From Aptenodytes patagonicus (taxonomy: Eukaryota; Chordata; Aves; Sphenisciformes; Spheniscidae), in contig NC_134962.1 in the NCBI RefSeq assembly GCF_965638725.1, positions 689,501 to 753,500 of the forward strand: a DNA stretch of 64,000 nucleotides, read 5' to 3'. Within the stretch, counting starts at the first letter, position 1, and every line of letters begins with the position of its first letter. The notes below the pieces were generated by a model. It saw nothing but the letters and a program-made list of their open reading frames with translations. It made no database searches and was not told the origin of the DNA. The translations under genes were made by a program, and so were the position numbers. Below are positions 36,301 through 48,300 of the stretch, piece after piece.

Positions 36301-39300
36301 GCTGTAGCAATGGTGGGCTCTGTTTACTGTCATGACAAACCTAATCCTCTGACAGCTAGGCAACATTGTTCTGAGATAAACTTCATTTTGAATGTTTTCT
36401 TTGTCATGTGTGTTTATACTAGAGTTTCTCAATGTCTTGTGACTGTGAACATGTTGCTTTTCCAGAGCAACATTTTTTCCAAATCAGCCAGACAAGTGCT
36501 GATGCTGCATTCAGAGTTAGAGCGGATAGTTAATAATTCTGTTAGCTTGTTTAGCTTGAATTTCTTCAAGCATAGCGTCTGTCTTATAACTGAGTCATTA
36601 AAAGGCACTTTCAGACATGGATATGAAAGATGCCATAAAATCAAATCCTGTTTAGCACCTGATTTATTTGCTGAATACTAGTGGAAGTCTTGGGTCAATT
36701 TTTTTTCCTTGCTGAAAGAAAGGACACCTGTCTAGTAGAAACATATGTGTGTGTGTATATATACATAAAAATATATAAATGATAGACACATTGCTGTTTA
36801 CTTTTTTAAGAAGGCGAAAAATAGGTAGCAAAATGCTGCGCAGCAATGTTTTTAAAAAGCCCAGAACAATCCATAAATTCAAGTCAGTTTGAGACACTGA
36901 AATTAAGAAATTCACAATGACAATTTAAATTAAAATTTCTAATGCACTAGCTGAAATGTTGTGACAATTGTGTTGGTTTTGGTTTTGGAAAATATCCTTT
37001 TGGTAAGGAATGTTATTTGAAAATTGTAACTCTGGCAGCAGCAGAAAGGTAATCCTGAAAATTAAGCAGTTCACTGGCTCAGCTACTTTGTTAATAGGAA
37101 TAATCCTGTTGATGGCAACAGGACAGGTTGCTTGCCCACTGTTAAGTGTAAACACATTCTTTAATACGTTGGAAACTAAAGAATGATCTTATTAAATACC
37201 TGTTTAGGTTAGCACCTTTGTCATTCTGCCAAAACAAGGTGGCCTTAGTACTGTAGAAGTCTAAAATGAGTTGCAGGAAATGCCACTCTTTAATAGTTAC
37301 TTAACATGAAGGCACAATTCATACTCATGTCAAATCTCAAATCTTAGCTGAGGGATATTGCCTGATTAAAGCATTCCATTGTTCTTGAGTTGTAGAGGGT
37401 TAATAAATAGTGTAAGATGTTGGTTACAGATATGGCAGGCCATATCTGCTCATCAGTTTTGTTTGAGTCTTTGATGTTCTCACAGTAACGTTATTGATAA
37501 GCCTGGATTTCTCTTTGTAGTGCTAATAAGCATTTTAATAGAAGTATCTGAAGTTCTTGTAGCAATTAAGAATGTATTAAAAACCAAAACATTTACTCAA
37601 GCAAAGACTGAAATAAGAAAATAACCTAAACCAACCTAATTTTACATATCTTCTCATTGTATGCTTTGCTGTCTCGAGATATCTTTTCCAGAATCTTTGG
37701 TACTATTGGCTGTAAGTTTTTTCTCTTGTGCAGTAAATTTCCTGACTCTCAGATGAGATGGCATTTTTAAATAGAAGATGGATTGTTTACTTCACTATCC
37801 TAATCTAGCCAAGGCTGCTAGTTTGGGGAAAGGGGCTTCTGGTAGTAATATGACTCAGGGCTTTATTTTAAGATATGGAAATGTCTGATTTGGAAATCAC
37901 TCTGGATACTTCTTGTATTTTTATTTACTCACAAAGCAAAGTCTTTCAGTATGATAGTAATGAAAGTAGCTAATCTACATCGTTTGAAAAGCAGCTTTTG
38001 TGGTCTAAAGAGCTACAGTTGTTTACTAATCCTATTAACACTATCCCTCATGAAACACAGCAAATTCTCAAAACATACACATAAACTCAGTGTATTTATG
38101 TCTAGTGGGCTAATGCTCAAAATACTTTCCAATGTCAAAACCCTGTGACGCAGAGCTCTTGTCATCAGTTGCAGAAAAGCTGTTTAATTAAGGGACAGTA
38201 TGCTGAGAAAGGTGGTCTTGGACAGTGAATTACACTTCAGCATTGATAAAGACTGGCGTGAGCAGGGATTGAAACAACACAGTGCTAAGAAGCACTGGTA
38301 ATTTGAAGGGAGAAAGCTGGCACAGAGCCTGAAGATCATAACATATGGACAAACTCTGCTTTTAGGGTAGCAATTGAAAAAATTGAAAGTGTAATAATTA
38401 GGATTACTTTATCCGGGGGGAGGAGGAGATTGTGACAATTTTATTGTAGTCTAAAAGCGCTTAGAAGGAGGATAAGGTAGAATTCCTTTAATTCTGGCAA
38501 TCAGCTGCAGAGCAAAATCAGCCGAACCAAAGCTGATGCTAAACAGCCTATAACAAGGCATATATTTTTAAAGGTGAATATTCCTTGGGTTAACTTACTG
38601 AAAGGTATGGTGGATTTTGTTGTTCAGCATCTGAACACTGAATTTCTTTTTAAATGGTGTTTCATCTCAGTAAGAAGTTGTGGGCTTGATACTGCAGCTG
38701 CTGTATGATTTTCCATGGCCTGACTGGATCAGAATCAGCCTAGACTTTCAGAATAGGTGTCAGGAAATAAAATCTATTTTCAGACAGGCATAGAAACAAG
38801 AACTGGTATTTCTATAAGAATGAGATAAGGTGTCTTTATATCTCACATGAGTACTTCCAATGAAAGTTCTCTGATTTGTGTTATTTTTGGCCACCACTGC
38901 CTCTGTTACAATTACAGAGTACAATCAGCTGGGGAGGTTTTTTGTCCTTCAGCACCTGAGTCTGCAGAACTTCAAGGGGAAGGATTGTCTTTCGAAGTCA
39001 GTGTACTCTTTGTGAATGCATGGCAGGCAAGCAGAAAAAATCCAGGGAATCAATTTGCGTAAAACTGAAATGTAGGGGGGAGATATCCGGGAGAACGTTT
39101 CCATGTGGGTGTACCAGGTGACTGTAAAATGAAGTCAACTAAATAGATGGGACTAGAAGAACCAAGTGAAAGTAGTGATAGAAAATGGCAAATTGTGTGG
39201 AAGCTTTATGGGTATCTAAAATAACTACTGACAATAGAAAATTTGGAGTAAGTGGAAGGGGAGGTGTATTTTAATCTAATGGGGAGGAGAGGAAAAAAAG

Positions 39301-42300
39301 ATAGGAGAATGTGCATTCAGAATTTTTGTTCTGATTTGCAGTCAGTGATGCTGAGTTCTTCCCCACGCCCTCCAAATATGTTCTGTACCTGCGTTTGTGA
39401 AAGGTGACATGAGGAACATACTATATATACATACTGTATATACTACAGTAAGTACAGTGTGTATGTGGGGGTATGTGTGTATACATACAAATATGTGTGT
39501 GTTTGTATGTGTGCATATATTTGTAAATATAAACAACATACTGTATTTAAGAGCCAGTTTAGGGGAATTTTTCTGATTGTGGACTGCACCTGAAAAATTG
39601 TGACTTAGAATCCTGCTGAGAGCTGTAGGGGTTTTTAGGTGTTGGTGGTTTTTAACATTCACGGCTTCAAGGCACCTTTAGTAAGGTGTTAAAGCTGTGC
39701 TCATATGAATTTGCAAACCCTCTTCGATAATGCATCTCTGAGGATGAAGTACAATCTCACTTGACGTTTCCTGGACTGCCCGGCACTACACATTTTTTTT
39801 GAAATATGATTTAGTTCAGTGGGTTAATATGCAATTTATTGCTGTGTTGCTTCCACTGCCTAGGTTTTTGTTGCATGTCACTGTTGGCATGCCTTTGTGG
39901 CTGCTGCTTTCCTCACAGACAAGAATTCTTGGGTTGTGCTATATTCATTTCAGTGGTTTAGGCAGGGCACAAGAGATGAAGTTTTAGTTTTTCAGCCAGG
40001 AAACAAAAATGTCAGTATTTTACACTCATGCAAGTAGCAGGAGGTAGCTACGGGAACTAGGGCAGCGCAGGGAGGTCTGCTGCTCTGCACCGTGGGCAGG
40101 CAAGAAGTTCCTGAACAGGAGCACCCAGGCAAAGAGTGTCATGCTCAGGTCTATAAAACTGAACTGCTGATTGACATGGCAAAAAGTGACTAACTGTACA
40201 TCAGTATTTCCAGCTGTGAGCCAGTCGTGCCTTTGGGTGTGGGACAAGAAGGAAGACTGTTTCATAGCGATACAGTAAACTAACATTGCGGAGAATCTGG
40301 TTCTGTTGTGTGGTGTATGGCTCGAGGCAACAGCTGTGTTTCTTTGCACAATGCAAAGATAGAATTTCTTCACTTTGTAGGTACTTGTAGGCATTCATAA
40401 TTACAGTAGTACTGCAAATGAAATCATACGATGATAAAAATAAAAGCAAATAAAAATCATCCAATGTTAATGTAGAATGTTTTTATGCATTTTACTGAAG
40501 TGAACCAGTATATAACTACTCTTTTGCTTAGCAATCAAAAGCATGAAGATGCTTGAAGAGAGGTGAATATGTAGCTGTGTGCTTGTGCCCTAAATGTTGA
40601 TTTTTGTCATGAACATCATTTGCGCCTTCCCAATGTTTATTGTGGGAAGGATATGTTGCAAATGAAGCCAGGTTTCGTTGCCATTGTATAGTGACAGCCT
40701 GGGCTAATTCTAAGAGAGCTTTTAAACATTGCAAAGGCCAGTAAATGAGGAGGAGGCATCTCCAGCAGCTGGAGAAATGCTCTGCAAAGGCTTCTGTTGC
40801 TGACACTTCCATTGGACAACTTAAAGTTGTCCTCATTAAAGAGGAGAGCAAGGAGACAAGTTATGGTTTCAGGGCATGTAATTGTGCCAAGAGCAGAAAC
40901 ACCATCTCTGGTGAAGTGTAATGAATGATGCCGCAAAAGAAAGAAGCCTTGTCAAATTTAAAAGAGCAAGACTGTGAGCAAATTTAAGGTACAAAAATGA
41001 ATTGTAGCTCTGTAAGGAAATATATCATTCAAGCTCTAATTCCTGGACTGCATCTTTCAGATGTGTTGCATAAAAACTTCAGGTTTGTTGGTTTAGTGCT
41101 GCTGCAAAATAAGGAAAACTGGCTTCACCACTAGCATTTGTTTTCACTTTGCTTTTGAGGCGGGTTCTGCTGCACTGAACTTGTGAAATGGAAGACGTTT
41201 CCCTCTCTGTTACCTGACTTCTTGCAGGGGCAAATTGACTGTGCCGCCGTTAAGAACCCCTCAAGGCATTTGCCATGCTGACTGCAGCGCTGCTTTTGAG
41301 TTCTGCCAGGTACTGGAGAATATTCTGTCCCCTTGGCACTAAAACACACGCTCCTGCAGTCAGGATGTCAGGACACAGACGATGTGCTGTGCAGCTGTAG
41401 GCATTTCTACACTCTTCTCTGCAGGTTTGTGGCTGCTTTGCCAAGAGGCCGTTTCAGCACAGCGCTGGGCTTGCGCTGGTTAGCCCTGCAAAGGAGGAGG
41501 GGCAGGGCGGCCTTGCTGCCAGGCTTGTGCAGCTGCCTAACTGCACCAGCGCAGATGCTGGCCTTTTTCAAGGTGGCATGTGTGTCCTAGTCCAGCAAGT
41601 GTCCAGACAAACTATTTCAGAGGACTTTGGGTTCTGGATCAGGCCTTAAATGTGCCTAATCTCTTACTTGTGTTCGGTTGAATTTGCATGGAAATACTCA
41701 AGTTTATGGATAATTCATGTTTTGTTTCCGGTTCTTTTCTCTCTTGATTTTTTGTGTGAATGTTTGTCAGCTGCCTTCTTTTGGCCAAGACTACTTTTAT
41801 TTCTAGGACTGTAGGGTTTCTTTGCAAGGCAAATTCGTGTCTGTTTTGCAGACAGACTCCAAAATTTGCTTTCGATGAGGTTTGGGTGGTTATAACTGGT
41901 GTGGAGAAAGCTGTTTCCCCCCCTCCGCCAACTGAACTGCTAGTAATTCTGCTTGCACGCTGACCAATGCCTTCCACCGTCATGTGGGGAAGATTGATTT
42001 ATGCTTATACAGTATGAAATACAGGATAGAATAAGGTTTTAAAACTGGGCTTATTCAAACGTGACACTTGAGAGAATGTGGAAGGAGATGGGTTTGAAGG
42101 CAGGAGAAAAGTGCTGATACACTTGGCACGCTTTATGTTGGAGAAGGGGGATTTTGAACTGTTTTTGAAAAGGCCAAAAGGAATAGTCTGGCGGGAGGTG
42201 GAGTGAACGTATGTATGTATATGTAGCATGCAAACTGGGCATCTTCTGTACAGAGCTGTTCTTGAGCACGAAGCTGAAATCGAACGGTAGGCTTTTTTAA

Positions 42301-45300
42301 AAGTTATCTAACAAATTATCTATGCTAAAAAAAAAAAAAAGTTGGGTTGTCCTCTAGTTATAGCTATACTGGAAGTACTGATTAATAATATTCCATGATT
42401 TCTTAGATAATAAAGAACAACCTGAGGGGGGACCCCAAAACCAACAAACAAAAAACCCCCTTACTGTTCTAATTTTGATGTGCTGTGTCTAAATGTTCTG
42501 TCAGGATGTAAGATGAGAGCTTACTTGTGCTGTTCACATACTCGCTGAGCAGGAACTTGACTCTCCTTACTTTAGAAAGCTTTTAATTTTTGGTAATTTT
42601 CTCCCAACACCCTTCATATTGGTCACTTCTTATAAATACGCTGCCATTGTGACAGTCTTATTCTAACATGTTTTAATGAGTATGTTTTTAAAAGTACTTT
42701 ACATAGGTTAAGTGGCAAGTGGCAAAAGCTAAGGAATACCTAATCAACCTGCTGTATTAGTGTTGTATATTTAATGTTTTTAAATAGAGATTTTACATGA
42801 CCATATAAACATATTACTGTCAAACCTCTCGCTTCGCTGTGTACTCTTTTCAAATTTTCGGTCGAGCCTCTAGTGCATTTTTTTCCCTGACTTCTGTTGT
42901 CTTTTGCTTTCATACGTCTGGCTCGAGCTACAGCATATCAAAACTGAGACTGACAGGCTGCTCTTCCTATTCACTTTCTAAATTCTCATTAATGCTTAAC
43001 TGGATGTTTTACTGCTTGACCCAGCACAGGAATGGAAGTGTCCAGTGCAAATTCTAAGCTAAAATAAAATGAAGTTCGTGCTGTGTAACTTGACAAGGTG
43101 AACCAAGCCATGCAGCAGTCCTCAGAATGAATTTCCTGTCATATCGATTACAGTCAGCTTTATAATGTTCAAGCAAGGCTTCTTTTGAATGAAACACTTC
43201 CGTCAGAGTCGTTCAGTGGTGTTTAATTCTGATTTTGCATTTGTTTCAAGGACTAAGTATCTAATTCACTTGGCCACTGTGGATGTAGAATGCCGCATAC
43301 TGAAAGGGAATGTTGATTAGCAAAAGCATTCGTGTGGCACAGCGCGAGGTTTTTCTGTATCATCCTGAAACTCCTGCTTACAGCAAAGATCTCATTATTT
43401 TGTCTAAAAAAAGCAAATAGCATCCAAATACTATTAATCTTAATGAAAGCCTACTATGCAGCGAGGCAATTAGCGAGACACATGGAGTACAAACTAAGAC
43501 CTCGGAATGCAGCAGTTTCTTTTAAGTGCACTTCATATTTTTTTCAGTTTTATAGAATGGAGGGACATTATGCAAAAATCTGCAAGATGCAGTTTCAAAG
43601 CATGTCATGGGCTACATGAAAAACGTGGTTTCCCATAAAATCTGCTTTCAGAGTCCTCTGTTGCAGAATATGGCCACAACGCGGTTTGTGGAAAAAGAAA
43701 AGCCCCTGAGCCTGGAACAGGGTTACACGTCTCTGCTTATGCATATTCCTGAGTGGAGCTGAGGTGTATTCCTGAATAGTACAAATGGCAAATACAAATA
43801 AACGTGCCTTGCATTTCATATGAAGGATTACATCTCCCTGGTAGGCGCTTCTTCCATGTTGCAGCAGGACTTCAGAATTCTCCACTTCTAGGAGCAGCTG
43901 CCCAAAAGTGACAGGCTACCTCCAGGCTGTGTCTTTGATACCTCGTCTTTAGATCATCGCCTTGTTCTTGGTGTGGTGTGCCTGCCACGTGCTTCAGTGC
44001 AGTCAGCACTCCTTGACCCGGCTTTGACATCCAAAGTCCCTTACAGCTCTGCCACGAATCAGCACAACGTTTCGGTACCAGAACAGATGGAAAGTGTTAA
44101 GCATGCAGGAGACAGTTCTCTAACGTAGTCTGTGTTGTGTATCAAATCTGTCCGGCAAGTATTCATCTCTTCTAGGAAATCTTGGTTCCTGGATTACTCC
44201 CTTAGAACATCGTTTCCATTCCTGAATGTAGTGACATTTTTCTGAACCAGAGGTTTTAATGGTTTGGGGGCTGTTGCTGCCTTTTCCTTGTGAGTCTGTC
44301 TGTCTGTGTCTCTGTTTTTTAACAGACAGGATTTAGGCCTCACTGCTTTAACAAAAACTTGTGTGTGGACTAGTTAATGCCTGCATAAACGTACTAGTAA
44401 GGCAGAATTACTTAGAATTGAACGGATGTGGTTCTCAAGGTGATTTGATTTTTTTTTTCTTTGTCATCATATACGTACAAAAGTCTCTGTTCAAATTGAG
44501 AAGGTATTTCTGATAGCTCAGTATTCCATGTAGCTCTCAATGCAGAGTATCCCTAAAAATGGGGATATGTTAAGAGCAATATTTTCCTAAACATTTGAAG
44601 CTGTTAACTGTAAATCTGAGAACAGATTGCTGTTGTTAATGTGTGGAGGAATTGCTCCTAAGTCTGTATATTTGCTGTAGCATAAAAACCAGAACAGGAG
44701 TACAGTTTCCATACGTCTTAGTGGTTCTTCATTTGTTGGCGTGTTTTCTTAGAGCTGGGCTATCAAGCAAGGCATTGGAAAGATTCTCACTCCCCTAAAT
44801 AGTTCTATCAGGAAAGAAATATTGTTTGGATCTAATACAATTGTAATAGTCACACAAATTGTCTTCAGCTAAAAAACCGTAGTGTCCTAGTCCTAATTGT
44901 CCACTAGAAGTAATCCTGGTCCTCTTGTCAGTTTTGCCCTGAAAGTGGCAAGACATTAGTCTTCCAGTGGAGGTAGACATTGCATTGTACCTGTTTTTAC
45001 AGAATTCTCATGCGTGGATCTTGGCAATTCAAGCAGTATTTGAGGTATCTTCGTGGCTTATGCTTGGAATTTGCACCTTCTACCCATTTATCAGACTTGG
45101 AGGACTTGCCAGCTGCCTTGCCCTTCTTGATTTCTTTCCTATCTTAATAAGGATTGCTACAGCAAAAAAACCATCTGTCGATACTCACTCTTGACAGAGT
45201 TTAGCATTCTTGGGAAAGTGCTGCCCTTTCTTTCCTGGCTTGATATCCATCACTGCCTGACAATGTCCTGAATTATGGTTTGTTTGTTTATTTATTTAAA

Positions 45301-48300
45301 GACAGTCTTCTGGGGGCGGCAAAAAGCAGTCTCTGAATCCAGCCTCTTCCACCTTCTATCTGTAAGCATTTGGAATACAGTAATACAAGAAATACTTTTG
45401 CTGTCTATATCCCATAAGTGCAGGAGCTGGTGTTCTGCTGCCTCCCTGCCTCGTGTTATTTGTGATGGGCCAGCCTTGAGCAGAGCACTCTTTACCATCT
45501 CTCTCTTTCCCCAGTGTTGGCTTCCACGTTCTCTTGGAGAAGTACGCTAAGCGTTGGAATGCGGTACTTCCATGACTTTCCTCTTTATCTGCTTTTGTTC
45601 TGTATTCATGCTTAAAAATCTGGGGTGTTTTCCTGTTTTTGTTCTCTGTCTTCATAATGTGACTTCCTTGACTTGTTTCCCTATTAAAGTATTTCTCAAA
45701 ATGGTATGACTAGGGATGTGGGGTGCATTCTTACTTTGATCCTGATTCTTTGTCTTCCATTAAAACAAAACAAATCTTCGCAATCCTAAATTAATGGGCA
45801 CACCTTCTCCTGAGGGTTTTTTTTGTTGTTGTTGTTCTCTAGGCTTGAGAAGAGTACACTTTAGTTTATGAAGCTGGCAGAGCTTTGTTTGAACTTGATT
45901 ATTTCAGTATATATCCTATGTACATTAACAGAAGTGTTTGGTTATGATGGTATGTTAACTCACTGAGCCTCATAAAAGGATTTAAGTTTGAAACAGGCTG
46001 TTAAAGGACATTCTTATTTGGTCCTGGCAGGAAATTTATGGAGTATATTTATACAGCCATTCCAGGCGTAGGGGTGTTCTGAGTTGTTGCAATCGACTGT
46101 TGCTCTCACTATTCTAATTCAAAGTAATGAAACACAGAGAGTGTAAACTCATTGCTTGTAACCCCGCAGGAACTGCTCTGCTTTGATATTTGGAGAAGGT
46201 GAAGAGAATTTCCATCATTGAGAAGGTTAGAAAAACTGGATTAAAGTTGTAAACTCTTCAGAAAGATATTTTGATTAAATGTGTGCCTAGTTTTATTTGA
46301 TCTTCAAAGATAAACTTCTGTTCTCTGGTAAACTGTTCTCTTTGCTAAGTAATTAAGAAATGAAAAATGAGTTAATATTACAGCTGACTGTATGGAAGCC
46401 TGTTCTGTGTGCTATTTTTCTTAAGCTCGTCGTTTCCTGCATTCTGGAGATGCCATGAAAAATATGCCATGCATAGTTGGGTAAAGACTGGTGCATTCCA
46501 AAGGAAATGATGTGATACTGTTTTTTTATTACTTAAATAGCTGTCTTCTGTGACTGTCAAACAAATCTTTAGAATCACAAAACTCTGAAAATTATATAAA
46601 CATCAATCTTTAATTGAGCTTCTGTATTAGATAACTTGGATATGTGTTGGTCTGCTCTTAAATGGCCTCTAAACATAATTTAACAAGGTATGGTTCTTTC
46701 TTTCATTTTCAGGGTCCGCTCTTCCTCTGTCTTCTCATTATGAAATACTGGTCACTGTTATCTGGTGTCTCTTAGGTTGTGGAGATTTCTGAAGATGGAT
46801 AGATATTTCTTACTGGAGTTTTAATGTTCAATCCAGACCTCATTTGTGGAAAAACTGCTTGCAAGTTTTCTCTTCAGGGATTTTTCTCTTACTGTTTTTT
46901 CTCCCTTTGTAATAAAATTCTGAAAATTTTAGTGTCTGTATTTTGCTTGGTTTCAATCCAGTGTGGATGTGTCTTTCTCTGGTTTACATTTAGTGATCGT
47001 ACACGTATTTCTGTGTTGTTTGCTAACATGCCAGTCTCATGGTACAGCTGCTGTGGTTGCTATCCTGAGTCGTCTAACAACTCAGAGGAGACCCTATTTC
47101 ACAACCAAAACTTGGTTTTGATTTAATGACTTGAAAGGGAAAACCAGGTTATCTAAATATTCAAAATTGATCAAGCTTGAAAAAAAACCCGAGCGTTTTA
47201 GCAGCATAGTAATACTAATACCTCTGGTGTACCTCAGCCTGCTGCCTTTGTCAGCAGAGGTGTGTCTGAGGAAGGCTCTGTCAGTGTTCCTCCTCCGGCA
47301 GCGGGTGGGAGTCAGTAGCCTGGGGAAGAATACAAGAACAGAGCAGCTATGTAACGACACATCTCTCAAATGCTCTACCAGGCCCCGGTGGGTGCAGGTT
47401 TGGGGGCATTTTACATAGCTTCTGTTAAAGTAACACAGGCCAGGATTAGTGGTTTTGGGATGCCGAAGCTTGTGGACTTTCTGTTGATACCAGGCTGTGA
47501 ATTTGGGTGCAGATGACAGGGTCTGCAGTCATGCCAGCAGTTGCTCAGAGCCAGTGCCTTGCCACCTTTTCCCAGAATCCTCACCTGGAAAATACTCCTA
47601 GCTTAACTAAAAGCACTGTTAATTAACCTGTGCTTAATCTTCGTTCTCTTGTCTCTTTCCCTCAGGAATATAAACAGAAGCTTGCTCGGGTAACCCAGGT
47701 CCGCAAGGAGCTGAAATCCCACATCCAGAGCCTTCCAGATCTGTCACTGCTGCCCAATGTCACAGGAGGTCTGGCACCTCTGCCGTCTGCTGGTGACCTG
47801 TTTTCAACAGACTAGAACAAATGGTGTCCCCCAGTTTCCATTATTACCAGCAGAAGTAAGAAGACTCTGGTGTTGACTGGAAATCCAGTCTTCCAAGATC
47901 TACAGTAGGAAGGAACTTGCAGACCCTGCTTTCAACCTCTTGGCTGCTCATGCTCACCCTCTCTCTGTGTACACTGGCTCACGTTGAGGGGAGGAAAAAG
48001 AGCGAGTTTTTGTGAGCTCTGAAGGGAGTGGGGATAGTCCATATAGGCAAACTTTTCTCATATTTTTCCATACTCTTTAGTTGCTGTTTGCTCTTAGCAC
48101 TTGTTACCCCCACAAAAGTCATGAGAATCATGTACATACATACCTGGAAAGTTTTCAAAGAAAGGTTGGCCATACAACATTTTTCTCTGTAAAAGTATTG
48201 TATTATTTCTGAATAAGTCTTGTCTGTTTTAGCTGGGTTTCTGAACCTCATCTCTGAGAGCAGTAGAGTGGCTAGTGGGCTTTGTAGGGATGTGTGTGTA

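Larger units (their letters stand above)
35412..47665 (+). other. RPRD1B: RPRD1B intron 6 (12.3 kb)
   Basis: This is the largest intron in the window. I recognise no gene, structural RNA or full mobile element in it. Simple repeats occur at 36745-36764 (TG then TA) and 39420-39535 (TA/TG), and there are A/T runs (near 42331, 44452 and 45820). All open frames in it are short and lack family features. It may hold regulatory sequence that only cross-species alignment would reveal. Confidence 0.85.
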